Assembly (NCBI RefSeq): GCF_000955955.1
Contig: NZ_JYJG01000086.1
Location: forward strand, 5,597-69,596
Source of the DNA: Lentzea aerocolonigenes
GTDB taxonomy: Bacteria; Actinomycetota; Actinomycetes; Mycobacteriales; Pseudonocardiaceae
Direction: 5' to 3'
Length of the DNA stretch: 64,000 nt
The notes under the pieces are model-generated. The model ran no database searches, was not told the DNA's origin, and was given only the letters and a program-made list of their open reading frames with translations. The translations under genes were made by a program, and so were the position numbers. This document shows, piece after piece, positions 7,938 through 17,150 of the stretch. The first letter of the stretch is position 1. Each line of letters starts with the position of its first letter.

Positions 7938-8231
7938 GTCCAATGGCAGGTCTCGCCGGCGCCGCGCCCGTGATCGATGGATCGGAAATGAAAGTTCATC
8001 TGCGCGAATTGGAATTCTTCACTCGATCAGGTGAGGCTTGCGCGGGTCAGATGGTTTCGACAGGTAAGAAGTAACCCTTCCGATCGCTCTTTCGATGAAC
8101 TCGGAGTGTTCGATTGACTGATCGGCCCGCCTGATATCCGCCCGGGCAGCCCGAATTCGCGCGGAGTGACGTCCTCGCATTGTCGGCGACTCCGGGCGGA
8201 CTGTTTCACCTGCGAGCCCGTTGGAGGTGGG
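7938..8231. other. Intergenic stretch, somewhat AT-richer
   Basis: Together with the tRNA remnant this makes a gap of about 370 bases without a gene. The part after the hairpin has AT-richer pieces (around 7990-8110) and presumably holds the promoter of the roadblock gene. I could not fix a -35/-10 pair. Confidence 0.4.
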
Positions 8232-8648
8232 ATGTTAGTCCTGAGCGGCTCGACCTTTCCCATTCAGGAATGGAGTGAGTTGGACTTCGACGCCCTGAGC
8301 GCCGAGATGCGGAAGCTCCGCGAGAACGTCGCCGGAGTGACCGACACGGTGATAGCCGCGGCCGACGGCATCCCCATCGTCGCCGACGTCGCGAAGAACC
8401 TCGACGCCGCGCACATCTCCGCGCTGGCCGCCAGCGACCTCGGCATCGCACGCCAGGCAGCGGAGATGAACGGTCTGGGCGCGCTCAGCCAGACCGTGGT
8501 GTTCGGCAGCGAGGGCTACATGGCCGTGTACGCCATCGGCCGGCTGTCGTTGCTGGTCGTGCTCGGGGACAGGGGGATGAACCTCGGCCGCCTCCTGCAC
8601 GAGTCCCGGCCCGTGATCGAACGAGTCGGCGCGATTCTGGCCGCCTAG
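8232..8648 (+). CDS. Roadblock/LC7-type protein
   Basis: This 138-residue protein starts at ATG 8232 behind a strong GGAGGT. After about 25 residues it matches the roadblock fold: a long helix (EMRKLRENVAGV), then strands with ADGIPIVADV, a middle helix ALAASDLGIARQAAEM, and the strands TVVFGSEGYMAVYAIG and SLLVVLGDR. Roadblock proteins dimerise and often regulate small Ras-like GTPases; in Streptomyces conservons (CvnB) they sit with a GTPase and sensor kinase. Neither is present here. Its neighbours are a second roadblock-like protein and a TIR-receiver protein, so a small signalling group is possible. Confidence 0.85.
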   Translation: MLVLSGSTFPIQEWSELDFDALSAEMRKLRENVAGVTDTVIAAADGIPIVADVAKNLDAAHISALAASDLGIARQAAEMNGLGALSQTVVFGSEGYMAVYAIGRLSLLVVLGDRGMNLGRLLHESRPVIERVGAILAA

Positions 8649-8780
8649 CCGATGGCGACGCTCGGATCATTCTTCTCAACCACGATTTCTTCCGCATGGA
8701 GGCGTGTCCGCATGCCGTCGAGACACCGGAAAGCGGCCACGTCGTCCCAACCACCAGTCGACCCAGGGAAGTGGATTCTG

Positions 8781-9152
8781 ATGAACATCGATGTCGCGTT
8801 GAAAGAGGCCATGTCCATCGCCGGCGCGGTCGGTGTCGCGCTGGTCGACTACGACAGCGGGATGTCGCTCGGCACCAGCGGCGGCGGCGACTGGCTGAAC
8901 CTGGAGATCGCGGCGGCCGGGAACACCGAAGTCATCAGGTCGAAACTCCGGGTGATGGCGGCACTCGGCCTCAACGACAGCATCGAGGACATCCTCATCA
9001 CGCTGCACCGCCAGTACCACCTGATCCGGTTGATGGGCGGGGTGAAATCCAGAGGGTCGCTCTTCCTCTACCTCGTGCTGGAAAGAGAGGCCGCGAACCT
9101 CGCGATGGCGCGGCACCAGCTCAAGCGCATCGAGTCCGATCTGCAGGTCTGA
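8781..9152 (+). CDS. Second roadblock-like protein
   Basis: The 123-residue protein starts at ATG 8781; the frame is open from 8652, but the domain begins at MNIDVALKEAM. Its pattern, VGVALVDYDSGMSLG followed by LNLEIAAAGNTEV and a helix with EDILITLHRQYHLI, then SLFLYLVLERE, fits a compact roadblock-like sandwich common in actinobacteria. It follows the first roadblock gene by 132 bases on the same strand and ends at a hairpin terminator. The two probably work as partners. No catalytic residues are expected in this family. Confidence 0.8.
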   Translation: MNIDVALKEAMSIAGAVGVALVDYDSGMSLGTSGGGDWLNLEIAAAGNTEVIRSKLRVMAALGLNDSIEDILITLHRQYHLIRLMGGVKSRGSLFLYLVLEREAANLAMARHQLKRIESDLQV

Positions 9153-9158
9153 GCGGCA

Positions 9159-9192
9159 CGGCGAAGGCTCTCGGGCGCGGGGGCCTTCGCCG
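9159..9192 (+). terminator. Terminator after the roadblock genes
   Basis: A 10-bp stem (9159-9168 with 9183-9192) is followed by TTT. It separates the roadblock pair from the TIR gene. Confidence 0.75.
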
Positions 9193-9242
9193 TTTGGAGC
9201 CAACCGGTAGAGTGGCCTCCCCCGGCGTTCGGAGATGTCACC

Positions 9243-10187
9243 GTGACGGTCTTCATCAGCCACTCCTTCGACAACCAGCCCGAGTTCGAGAACGTCACGG
9301 ACAAGCTGGACCAGCTGGCCGTTCCGTACTGGCATCCGTCGGAGATCAAGACCGGCAGCGCCTCGCTCAGCGATCAGCTTCGTGCCGCCGTGCAGCAGTG
9401 CTCCGTGTGCATTTTCGTGGCGACCCGCGCATCGGTGAAGTCGAGCTGGTGCGGAGCTGAGCTGGGGGCGTTCTGGGGTGCAGGCGTGCCGATCATCGTC
9501 TACCTGGCCGAGGCGTCGTTGCCGGAGCAGGAGCTGCCGCCGATCCTTCAAGGTGGGGTGTGGGAGCGGAAGTTGTCCGTCGTGGCGTCCAGAGCGGCGG
9601 AGCTGCGGAGCCATGGCCGCAACATCTCTCCGCGGCCGAGCACGCTGGTGTCGACCATGAACGCCCAGCAACTCGAGAAAGTCGTGACGGGCGCTGTTTC
9701 CCTGGTGTTGGCGCAACAGGCCAAAGAGCCGGCCCAGTTCGACGTCGAATCGGTCTCTTCTCAGGCCGCGGGCCGCGTTCTGCGTGCCGGGGCTGCCGTC
9801 GGGTTGCTCCGGAACGACGAGTGGAAGCGGCGCATCCTGTGGGTCGACGACCGTCCTGAGAACAACCGCGCTGAGCGAGCCGTCTTCGAGTCGTTCGGCA
9901 TCCAGTTCACTCTTGCCACGTCGACAGACCAGGCGATGGACGTGCTCGGCGAACGCAGGTTCGCGGCGATCATCTCGGACATGGGCAGAGCCGAGGGGCC
10001 GCAGGAAGGCTACGTCCTGCTGCACCAGATCCGGTCGCGCGCCGACTCGACACCGTTTTTCATCTACGCGGGTTCGAGGGCACCCGAGCACCGGCTCGAT
10101 GCGGAGGCGCGCGGGGCACAGGGCGTGACGAACAATCCGTCCGAGCTCGTGGACATGGTGACCAAGGCGCTGGAAAGGACCGGCTAG
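9243..10187 (+). CDS. TIR domain fused to receiver-like domain
   Basis: The 314-residue protein starts at GTG 9243 with GGAG about ten bases upstream. Residues 1-130 form a TIR domain: VFISHSF at the start, a BB-loop region near EIKTGSASLS, and SSWCGAELGAFW with the glutamate (about E73) used by TIR NADases. Residues about 195-314 form a CheY-like receiver: ILWVDDRPENN with paired aspartates (202-203), then IISDMGR with the candidate phospho-aspartate (about 246) and FFIYAGS. The conserved lysine before the last helix is replaced by Asn in TNNPSEL, so phosphorylation signalling may be altered. Bacterial TIR proteins are often defence effectors or NAD-derived signal makers. Which applies here is unknown. 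Confidence 0.9.
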   Translation: MTVFISHSFDNQPEFENVTDKLDQLAVPYWHPSEIKTGSASLSDQLRAAVQQCSVCIFVATRASVKSSWCGAELGAFWGAGVPIIVYLAEASLPEQELPPILQGGVWERKLSVVASRAAELRSHGRNISPRPSTLVSTMNAQQLEKVVTGAVSLVLAQQAKEPAQFDVESVSSQAAGRVLRAGAAVGLLRNDEWKRRILWVDDRPENNRAERAVFESFGIQFTLATSTDQAMDVLGERRFAAIISDMGRAEGPQEGYVLLHQIRSRADSTPFFIYAGSRAPEHRLDAEARGAQGVTNNPSELVDMVTKALERTG

Positions 10188-10600
10188 TCGACCGGCAGGC
10201 CCCACGGGCGCCGGTCCAGTTCCACCCAGCCGCCACCCTGGGCCAACGCAGCGCGCACACCCGCCACGTGGTCCGCGAACGACGCGAGGTCGCCGTGCAG
10301 CAGTTCGGCACGTTCGACGTCCAACGGGTGCGTGTCGTCGTGCCACAGGTCGACCGGGAACGAAGCCACGAACGGCATGGACTGCAAGAGCTGCAACAGA
10401 GCCACCGACGGCTGAGCAGACTCGGCGAGATAGGAGAGGCGGATGTCCTCGCACGCCGCCAGCAGGTCGCGGACCTGGCGGATGGCGTCGGCTGGGGTGC
10501 CGTCCCACGACGGGTCCGGGTAGACGCGGTCGCTCAGCTCCAGCCACAGCCGCCACCCGGCGGCCAGTTCGGCGTCATCTGCAGGAAACCACGTGCCCAT
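10184..10600 (-). CDS. Hypothetical protein
   Basis: This 138-residue soluble protein is acidic and Trp/Leu-rich (GTWFPADDAEL, WRLWLELSDRV, LSYLAESAQPSV). It looks helical, without a signal peptide, and I do not recognise a family. ATG 10600 is chosen because GTGG lies just upstream; the frame stays open to 10666. It converges on the TIR-receiver gene, and the two stop codons share CTAG at 10184-10187. It is divergent from the membrane protein at 10675. Confidence 0.75.
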   Translation of the reverse strand: MGTWFPADDAELAAGWRLWLELSDRVYPDPSWDGTPADAIRQVRDLLAACEDIRLSYLAESAQPSVALLQLLQSMPFVASFPVDLWHDDTHPLDVERAELLHGDLASFADHVAGVRAALAQGGGWVELDRRPWGLPVD

Positions 10601-10674
10601 GACATCCACTGTGCCCGTGGCACCGAGCGGGAGTCTCGTGACGATGACGCACGCCACGGCAACCATCGGGTGAT

Positions 10675-11061
10675 GTGCGCGTCTTGAAGCGCATGACGCA
10701 GATGTGGCAAGGGCGAACCGTGCTGCTGAGTCTCGTGGTGGGGCTCGCGACTGGCGTGCTGCTGACCGTGCTGGCCGTGCCGGCGCTCAAGTACGAGATC
10801 GCCGACCACGCCAACCTCGCCACCCGCATCCTGGCCTACGGCTTCCTGCTGGTGCCGATCGCCGTGTTCACGGTCCTCAAGAGCCCGTTCCCGGTCACGC
10901 ACACGACCGGGCTGGTGGCCGGGGCGACCGCGGTGCTCGCGACGACGGCGCAGACCTACACCGGCACGCCCCTGCCGTACATGTGGCTCGCGGCGGCGAC
11001 CCTGTTCGGGTGCGCCGCCGCGAGGATCATGAAGAACGAACGGGTTACCGCTACGCCTTGA
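10675..11061 (+). CDS. Small integral membrane protein
   Basis: This protein of about 128 residues has four predicted membrane helices (VLLSLVVGLATGVLLTVLAV, ILAYGFLLVPIAVF, a TTGLVAGATAVLATT helix and a MWLAAATLFGCAAARI helix). No catalytic or transport motif is visible, so the function is unknown. GTG 10675 and ATG 10693 are both possible starts. The last 11 bases overlap the end of the convergent symporter gene. Confidence 0.75.
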   Translation: MRVLKRMTQMWQGRTVLLSLVVGLATGVLLTVLAVPALKYEIADHANLATRILAYGFLLVPIAVFTVLKSPFPVTHTTGLVAGATAVLATTAQTYTGTPLPYMWLAAATLFGCAAARIMKNERVTATP

Positions 11062-12565
11062 CCTTCTCCGGCTCGTCGGAGACGTCGTCCGAGTTGAGCG
11101 AGTCGAGCAGGATGTCGCGCTCGGTCGACGGCTCCTTCTTCAGGAAGCCGATCGCCAGGTAGAGCACCAGCGACAGCAGCAGCGGCCACGACACGAGCAC
11201 GCCCTTGGTGACCCAGGCGGCCTTGTTCATCTGCTCGATGTACAGGAACGCCCACATGCCGAGGCCACCGACGACGGAGGCGATCGCCGCGGTGGAGCCG
11301 ACCTTGCGGAACCACGGCAGCAGGCCGAGCATCAACGGGATCGCGATCGGGCCCATCGTGGCGGCGACCAGGTCGACCACGACCTTGAGCACGAAGCCCT
11401 GACCGCCGGACGCGATCGCGATGATCATGCTGACGCCGATGAAGGTGAACGTCGTGACGCGGGCCAGCAGCAGCTGGTTGTCCGCCGAGAACGCCTTCAC
11501 CTTCTTCCAGATGTGCGGCAGCATGTCGCGGTTGATCACGGCGGCGATGACGTTCGCGTCGGACGACACCATGGCCATGGTGTGCGAGAAGAAGCCGGCC
11601 AGGACCAGGCCGATCATGCCCGCGGGCAGCATCTGCTTGCCCATCTCGATGTACGCGTTCTCCGCCTGCGCTCCCTCGAGGCCCGGCACGATCAGCGGCG
11701 CCGCCCACATCGGGAAGAACAGCACGAGCGGCCACACCAGCCAGAGCGCGGACGACAGCAGTGCGGACCGCTTGGCCGCGAAGCCGGACGGCGCGGCCAT
11801 GTAGCGCTGCGCCAGGTTCCACATGCCGCCGTTGTACTCGAGCGTCTTGATCAGGAACAGCGCCATGAGGAACGTCGACGTGTACGGGCCGGCCAGCGGG
11901 TCGCTGTGGCTGTCCGGGAGCTTGTCCCAGATCGTCGCGGGGAAGTCCCAGCCGAGGCGGCCGGCGACGGCGAAGAACATCGCGAAGCCCGCGGCCGCCT
12001 GGATGACGAACTGGCCGAAGTCGGTGAGCGCGTCGGCCCAGAGGCCGCCGAGCACGGAGTAGACCATCGTGACCAGGCCGATGATGATGATGCCCCAGGT
12101 GATCGGGACACCCGCGAACCCGCGGAGCAGGATCGAGACGGCCGCCCACTTGGCGGCGATGTCGACGACCTTGAGCAGAGCACCCGCGTAGGCCATGACC
12201 TGCTGGGTCGGCAGGTTGTAGCGCTTGGCCAGGTACTCGAGCGGCGACTTGACGTCGTGCTTCGCCCGCAACCGGTTCCAGCGCGGCGCGAACAGGAACG
12301 CACCGATGCCGACGCCGATGCCGATCGTCAGCGACCACCACACGTAGACCGTGAGGCCGAGCCGGTACGCCTCAGACGCGAACGCGACGAACATGACCGC
12401 GCTGTAGCCCGACATGTGGTGCGAGATGCCGGACAACCACCACGGCATCTTGCCGCCTGCGGTGAAGAAGTCGGCGATGTTCAGGACGCGCCTACGTGAC
12501 CAGAGTCCGATCGCGACCATCACGAAGAAGTAGCCGACGACCACGACCCAATCGAGGGTGCCCAT
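11051..12565 (-). CDS. Sodium:solute symporter (SSS family)
   Basis: This 504-residue protein starts at ATG 12565 behind an excellent AAGGAGGT. It has about 13-14 membrane helices and the SSS hallmarks: DWVVVVGYF in helix 1, DFFTAGGKMPWWLSGISHHMSGYSA across helices 1-2, and a VYSVLGGLWADALTDFGQF segment in the helix 5-6 region. SSS proteins import sugars, amino acids, carboxylates or vitamins with Na+. The overall look is nearest the sugar/inositol-type branch, but the substrate is not certain. The divergent LuxR-type regulator, 240 bases away, may control it. Confidence 0.92.
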   Translation of the reverse strand: MGTLDWVVVVGYFFVMVAIGLWSRRRVLNIADFFTAGGKMPWWLSGISHHMSGYSAVMFVAFASEAYRLGLTVYVWWSLTIGIGVGIGAFLFAPRWNRLRAKHDVKSPLEYLAKRYNLPTQQVMAYAGALLKVVDIAAKWAAVSILLRGFAGVPITWGIIIIGLVTMVYSVLGGLWADALTDFGQFVIQAAAGFAMFFAVAGRLGWDFPATIWDKLPDSHSDPLAGPYTSTFLMALFLIKTLEYNGGMWNLAQRYMAAPSGFAAKRSALLSSALWLVWPLVLFFPMWAAPLIVPGLEGAQAENAYIEMGKQMLPAGMIGLVLAGFFSHTMAMVSSDANVIAAVINRDMLPHIWKKVKAFSADNQLLLARVTTFTFIGVSMIIAIASGGQGFVLKVVVDLVAATMGPIAIPLMLGLLPWFRKVGSTAAIASVVGGLGMWAFLYIEQMNKAAWVTKGVLVSWPLLLSLVLYLAIGFLKKEPSTERDILLDSLNSDDVSDEPEKVKA

Positions 12566-12807
12566 GTGACCTCCTTGCGTGCACACACGTGTGCCCGCGA
12601 GAGCACCAGGCCTCATGGCGGCGGAACCTGGCACATCCGCACGGGATATGTGACGTAGGTCTTACGAGACTGTTGCCCCGTGACGGAAGACCTTCAGCGG
12701 TCTTGAATCACATTCGTGACCCTTGTTCATCCACGTGAACCTGCTATTCCGCGTCACACGTCCAGGGGAACCACGTCTCACCTCCAGAAGCACGAACGGA
12801 GGTGTTG

Positions 12808-13446
12808 ATGCTCCCGCCCAGCCGGCCTGCCCCCGGCGTCGCGCTGATCGACCCCGTGCCGCTGTACCGCGAAGGCCTTTCCGCACTGGTCAAGCGGACC
12901 CCCGGTCTGCGCTGGCTCGGCTCGACGGGCGACCTGCACGCCGCTGTTCGCCTGCACGAACGCCTGCGGCCCGACGTGCTGCTCGTCGACTCCGTGCTCG
13001 ACCCGGTCGGCCACCTGGCCCGGCTGCTGGTCGAACGCGACCCGCGCCTGCTGGTCATCGGCCTGGTTCGCGACGCCCACTCGCACGCGAACTACGTGAC
13101 GAGCGCGTTAGAGGCAGGAGTCCGCGGCGTCGTGCCACGGTCCGCCCAGCCCGAGCAGATCGTCCGGGTCATCGCCGAAACGTGCCGGTCACGCGGCTAT
13201 GTGCATCCCGACCTGCGCCCGCGCGAACGGCCGACGCTCAGCCGGCGCGAGTACGAGGTGCTCACGCTCATCGCGGACGGCCTGGAGAACCAGCAGGTCG
13301 CCGACGAGCTCATCGTGTCCGTGGAAACCGTGCGCACCCACGTGAAGGGCATCCTCCGCAAGCTGAGCGCGCGCGACCGGACGCACGCGGTCTCGCTCGC
13401 CTACCGGTCAGGCCTGCTGATCGGCCGACCAGCCGTGCTCGAGTAA
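12808..13446 (+). CDS. LuxR-family response regulator, atypical receiver
   Basis: This 212-residue protein starts at ATG 12808 with GGAGG five bases upstream. The N-terminal receiver (about 10-120) has DVLLVDS with the phospho-acceptor position, but only one acidic residue in the usual pair (ALIDPVP), and Arg replaces the conserved Lys in GVVPRSA. It may therefore be an atypical, phosphorylation-independent regulator. The C-terminal LuxR helix-turn-helix begins at LSRREYEVLTLIADGL and includes VSVETVRTHVKGILRKL. No histidine kinase is adjacent. Its 3' end overlaps the convergent TetR gene by 39 bases. Confidence 0.92.
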   Translation: MLPPSRPAPGVALIDPVPLYREGLSALVKRTPGLRWLGSTGDLHAAVRLHERLRPDVLLVDSVLDPVGHLARLLVERDPRLLVIGLVRDAHSHANYVTSALEAGVRGVVPRSAQPEQIVRVIAETCRSRGYVHPDLRPRERPTLSRREYEVLTLIADGLENQQVADELIVSVETVRTHVKGILRKLSARDRTHAVSLAYRSGLLIGRPAVLE

Positions 13447-13983
13447 CCCGAACAACGCCTCAGCGGCCTGCTCCCGGTCCTGGCGCCCGAAGATCACGTC
13501 ACGGGACTCGAGCGCGAACCGGGCCAGCCCCGCGCACCTGACGTCGTCCGGCGGCGCACCGATCTCCTCGGCGATGGCGCGGGCCAGCGCCGTCTCGTGC
13601 CGGATCCACATCGTGCGCTGATACGCGCGCAACGACGGCGTGCTCTCGACGAGCTCGATGAACGGCTGGAACAGCGGGTGGTCGGCGTGCCCTGCCGCCA
13701 TGCCCGCGAAGTGCTCCTTCAACGCCTGCGGGATCGATCGGCCCTGCCGGTTCCGCACCGCGTCCACCAGCGCGGACTCCATCTCCTCGTCCTCGTCGAA
13801 GAGCAGCGCCTCCTTGCTGGGGAAGTGCTTGAACAGCGTCGTCACCGACACGTCCGCACGATCGGCGATCTCCTTCACGCCCACGTCGTCGAACCCGCGC
13901 GCCATGAACAGCTCCAGCGCCGCGTCGGCGATCGACTGGCGGGTCTGCAGCTTCTTGCGCTCACGGCGGCCGAGTTCGGTCAC
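13408..13983 (-). CDS. TetR-family regulator
   Basis: This 191-residue protein has an N-terminal TetR helix-turn-helix: RQSIADAALELFMARGFDDV, then EIADRADVSVTTLFKHFPSKEAL. The C-terminal ligand domain is typical. GTG 13983 with AGGA upstream is preferred; ATG 14031 would put the start inside the AAAAGT...ACTTTT palindrome that is probably its own operator. It is divergent from the FAD monooxygenase gene, the classic arrangement for repression of that enzyme and itself. Confidence 0.92.
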   Translation of the reverse strand: MTELGRRERKKLQTRQSIADAALELFMARGFDDVGVKEIADRADVSVTTLFKHFPSKEALLFDEDEEMESALVDAVRNRQGRSIPQALKEHFAGMAAGHADHPLFQPFIELVESTPSLRAYQRTMWIRHETALARAIAEEIGAPPDDVRCAGLARFALESRDVIFGRQDREQAAEALFGLLEHGWSADQQA

Positions 13984-14017
13984 GACCAGGATCCTACCGT
14001 GCGAGTTGAGCCACTTC

Positions 14018-14040
14018 AAAAGTGTAGTCATTGTACTTTT
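14018..14040. promoter_or_regulatory. Probable TetR operator
   Basis: AAAAGT at 14018-14023 and ACTTTT at 14035-14040 form an inverted repeat with an 11-base centre. It lies in the promoter region shared by the TetR gene and the monooxygenase gene. Confidence 0.6.
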
Positions 14041-14066
14041 TTAGTCGATACGGTTTCATCGAAGAC

Positions 14067-15101
14067 ATGACCACACCACGCATCGCCATCGCAGGGGCCG
14101 GCCTCGGCGGCCTCACCTGCGCCCGCGTTCTCCAGCTGCACGGCTTCGACAACGTCACCGTCTTCGAGCGGGAGAGCTCTCCGGAGGCCCGCCAGCAGGG
14201 CGGAACGATCGACCTGCACGCGGACAGCGGCCAGGAGGCCATCCGCGCCGCCGGCCTGTTCGACGAGTGGCGCGCGCTCGCCCGGTTCGAGGGCCAGGAG
14301 CAGCGCAAGCTCGACCACGCCACGGCGGCGTTGATCGAGCACGAACCGCCGGTGGGCGACTTCCGACCGGAGATCGACCGCGGCCAGCTCCGTCAGCTCC
14401 TGCTCGACTCGCTCGCGCCCGGAACCGTCAGCTGGGGCCTCGGCATCGACACGGCGAAACCGGGCGAGATCACGTTCCTCGACGGCTCGACCGCCGAGTT
14501 CGACCTGGTCATCGGCGCGGACGGCGCCTGGTCACGGGTGCGCCCCGCCCTCTCGCCCGCTCTGCCGCAGTACACCGGGGTGATGTTCATCGAGACCCGG
14601 CACGACAACGACCCGGAGCTGCTCGACCTGACCGGCGGCGGCACGATGGTCGCCGACGATCCGGGCCTGATGCTCTGGGCTCAGCGCAACAGCGGCAATC
14701 ACATCCGCGCGTACGCGTGCATGCGCGCGCGTGAGGATTGGAGGCCCTCCAACGCCGAGCTGCTGGAGCTGTACGCGGACTGGCACCCGTCGTTGCGGAG
14801 GTTCCTCGCCGGCGAACTGATCCACCGGCCGCTGTACGCACTGCCTGCGCCTCACACGTGGGAGCACACGCCGGGCGTGACGCTGCTGGGCGATGCGGCC
14901 CACCTGATGCCGCCGCTGGGCGTCGGTGCGAACCTCGCGATGGAGGACGCGGCCGATCTCGCGCTCGCGATCGCGAAGGACGGTGTCCGAGACGGGGTGC
15001 GGGCCTACGAATCTGTCATGTTGCCGCGCGCGATCGACGCGCAGGAGCGCACGAACGCGGGACTTCTGGACATGGTCCCGGCCCGTCCGATACACGTCTG
15101 A
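14067..15101 (+). CDS. TetX-like FAD-dependent monooxygenase
   Basis: This 344-residue protein is a class A flavoprotein hydroxylase. The FAD-binding GxGxxG is IAGAGLGGLTCARVL at residues 5-20, the DG motif is VIGADGAWSRVR near 155, and the GD motif with its following loop is LLGDAAHLMPPLGVG near 280. The sequence resembles the TetX branch (NVTVFERESSPEARQQGG), which includes tetracycline-inactivating and other NADPH-dependent hydroxylases. The substrate here is unknown. Control by the divergent TetR gene suggests induction by a small molecule, perhaps one it modifies. Confidence 0.93.
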   Translation: MTTPRIAIAGAGLGGLTCARVLQLHGFDNVTVFERESSPEARQQGGTIDLHADSGQEAIRAAGLFDEWRALARFEGQEQRKLDHATAALIEHEPPVGDFRPEIDRGQLRQLLLDSLAPGTVSWGLGIDTAKPGEITFLDGSTAEFDLVIGADGAWSRVRPALSPALPQYTGVMFIETRHDNDPELLDLTGGGTMVADDPGLMLWAQRNSGNHIRAYACMRAREDWRPSNAELLELYADWHPSLRRFLAGELIHRPLYALPAPHTWEHTPGVTLLGDAAHLMPPLGVGANLAMEDAADLALAIAKDGVRDGVRAYESVMLPRAIDAQERTNAGLLDMVPARPIHV

Positions 15102-15177
15102 CCCGTACTCATGCCTGATTCAGGCGTGTCGGCGCAGTGTCTGGTTCGCCACCAGTGGGTGGTCGCTCTTGCCGGGG

Positions 15178-15215
15178 TTACTGTCGAGTAATACTCTGTT
15201 GTTACCGGTCAGTAG
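15178..15215. promoter_or_regulatory. Paired YTACTNNNNAGTAR operators upstream of fadE5
   Basis: TTACTGTCGAGTAA at 15178-15191 is a palindrome matching sites near fabG4 and the SCP2 gene. A second copy with one mismatch, TTACCGGTCAGTAG, is at 15202-15215, 24 bases on. Both lie 38-75 bases before the fadE5 start, where a TetR repressor would block transcription. Confidence 0.65.
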
Positions 15216-15252
15216 GCGACCCCGCCGCGACCCTGAGGAGTGAGCTGACGAG

Positions 15253-17085
15253 ATGGGCCACTACAAGAGCAACGTCCGGGATCTCGAATTCAACCTGTTC
15301 GAGGTCTTCAACGTGCAGGACCACCTCGGCAAGGGGCCGTTCGAGCAGTCCGACGAGGACACCGCGCGCGGCGTTCTGTCCGAGATGAAGACCCTGGCGG
15401 AGGGTCCCCTCGCGGACTCGTTCGCCGACGCCGACCGGAACCCGCCGAAGTACGACCCGGCCACGTTCTCCGCGACCCTGCCGGAGTCGCTGAAGAAGTC
15501 GTACCAGGCGATCTGGGACGGCGAGTGGTACCGCATGTTCCTGCCAGAGGCGCTGGGCGGCTTCGGCACGCCGCCGTCGGTCGCGTGGGCCGCGTCCGAG
15601 ATGATCCTCGGCGCCAACCCGCCGATCTACATGTACCTGGCGGGCCCGAGCTTCGCGACTGTCGTCTACAACAACGGCACCGAGCGCGACCAGCACTGGG
15701 CTCAGCTGATGATCGACCGCGGCTGGGGCGCCACGATGGTGCTGACCGAGCCGGACGCCGGTTCGGACGTCGGCGCCGGTCGCACCAAGGCGATCAAGCA
15801 GGACGACGGCTCCTGGCACATCGAGGGCGTGAAGCGCTTCATCACGTCCGGTGACCAGGACCTGACCGAGAACATCATGCACATGGTGCTGGCCCGTCCC
15901 GAGGGCGAAGGCATCGAGGCCAAGGCGGGCACCAAGGGCCTGTCGCTGTTCCTCGTGCCGAAGTTCCACTTCGACCCGCAGACCGGTGAGCTGGGCGAGC
16001 GCAACGGCGCCTTCGTGACCAACGTCGAGCACAAGATGGGCATCAAGGCGTCCACCACGTGCGAGCTGACGTTCGGCCAGCACGGCGTTCCCGCCAAGGG
16101 CTGGCTGCTCGGCGAGGTGCACGACGGCATCGCGCAGATGTTCGACGTCATCGAGTACGCCCGCATGATGGTCGGCACCAAGGCCATCGCGACGCTGTCG
16201 ACCGGCTACCTGAACGCGCTGTCCTACGCCAAGGAGCGCGTCCAGTCCGCCGACCTGACGCGGATGACGGACAAGACCGCCCCGCGCGTCACCATCACCA
16301 ACCACCCGGACGTCCGCCGCAGCCTGATGCTGCAGAAGGCGTACGCCGAGGGCCTGCGCGCCGTGTACCTGTACACCGCGACGTTCCAGGACAAGGTGAT
16401 GCTCGGCGGCGACGACGCCAAGCTCGCGGCCGCGGTCAACGACCTGCTGCTGCCGATCGTCAAGGGTGTCGGCTCGGAGCGCGCGTACGAGCAGCTGGCG
16501 CAGTCGCTGCAGACCCTGGGCGGCTCGGGCTTCCTGCAGGAGTACCCGATCGAGCAGTACATCCGCGACTCGAAGATCGACTCGCTGTACGAGGGCACCA
16601 CGGCCATCCAGTCGCTGGACTTCTTCTTCCGGAAGATCATCCGTGACAAGGGCCAGGCGCTCGCGTTCATCAACGGCGAGATCCAGTCCTTCCTCGACAA
16701 CGAGGGCGGCAACGGTCGTCTGAAGGAGGAGCGCGCGCTGCTCAAGCAGGGTCTCGAGGACCTGCAGGGCATGCTCGGCTCGCTGGTCGGCTTCCTGACC
16801 ACCTCGCAGGAGGACGTCCGCAACCTCTACAAGGTCGGACAGAACTCGGTCCGCCTGCTGATGACCGCGGGTGACGTGCTCGTCGGCTGGCTGCTGCTGC
16901 GCCAGGCCGAGGTCGCGCTGCAGAAGCTCGACGGCGCCTCCGCCAAGGACAAGTCCTTCTACGAGGGCAAGATCGCCGTGGCGTCGTTCTTCGCGAAGAA
17001 CGTGCTGCCGGAGCTCACCGCCCGCCGCAAGATCGCGGAGTCCACGGACAACGCGCTGATGGACATCGACGAGAGCGCCTTCTAG
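15253..17085 (+). CDS. fadE5: Long-form acyl-CoA dehydrogenase, FadE5-like
   Basis: At 610 residues this matches the long acyl-CoA dehydrogenases with an extra C-terminal domain. The start [18 protein letters not shown] is nearly that of Mycobacterium tuberculosis FadE5 (recalled, not searched). It catalyses FAD-dependent alpha-beta oxidation of fatty acyl-CoAs, the first step of beta-oxidation. Visible are the FAD-binding [16 protein letters not shown] and [14 protein letters not shown] segments and the catalytic-base region [19 protein letters not shown]. The upstream operators match those of fadA2/fabG4, which are adjacent to fadE5 in mycobacteria but lie 21 kb away here. It ends at a strong terminator. 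Confidence 0.95.
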   Translation: MGHYKSNVRDLEFNLFEVFNVQDHLGKGPFEQSDEDTARGVLSEMKTLAEGPLADSFADADRNPPKYDPATFSATLPESLKKSYQAIWDGEWYRMFLPEALGGFGTPPSVAWAASEMILGANPPIYMYLAGPSFATVVYNNGTERDQHWAQLMIDRGWGATMVLTEPDAGSDVGAGRTKAIKQDDGSWHIEGVKRFITSGDQDLTENIMHMVLARPEGEGIEAKAGTKGLSLFLVPKFHFDPQTGELGERNGAFVTNVEHKMGIKASTTCELTFGQHGVPAKGWLLGEVHDGIAQMFDVIEYARMMVGTKAIATLSTGYLNALSYAKERVQSADLTRMTDKTAPRVTITNHPDVRRSLMLQKAYAEGLRAVYLYTATFQDKVMLGGDDAKLAAAVNDLLLPIVKGVGSERAYEQLAQSLQTLGGSGFLQEYPIEQYIRDSKIDSLYEGTTAIQSLDFFFRKIIRDKGQALAFINGEIQSFLDNEGGNGRLKEERALLKQGLEDLQGMLGSLVGFLTTSQEDVRNLYKVGQNSVRLLMTAGDVLVGWLLLRQAEVALQKLDGASAKDKSFYEGKIAVASFFAKNVLPELTARRKIAESTDNALMDIDESAF

Positions 17086-17102
17086 ACCGCCTCGTCAGAA
17101 CG

Positions 17103-17150
17103 ACGGGTCCCGCACCTCCTGCCCGAGGTGCGGGACCCGTTTTCTGTTGT
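17103..17150 (+). terminator. Strong Rho-independent terminator after fadE5
   Basis: A perfect 16-bp stem (17103-17118 with 17125-17140) and 6-base loop is followed by TTTTCTGTTGT. The stem could also stop the convergent DUF1206 transcript. Confidence 0.9.

Noticed and set aside
13984..14031. The longer ATG start of the TetR gene at 14031
   Set aside because: It would place the first codons inside the palindromic operator and has no ribosome binding site, while GTG 13983 has AGGA upstream.
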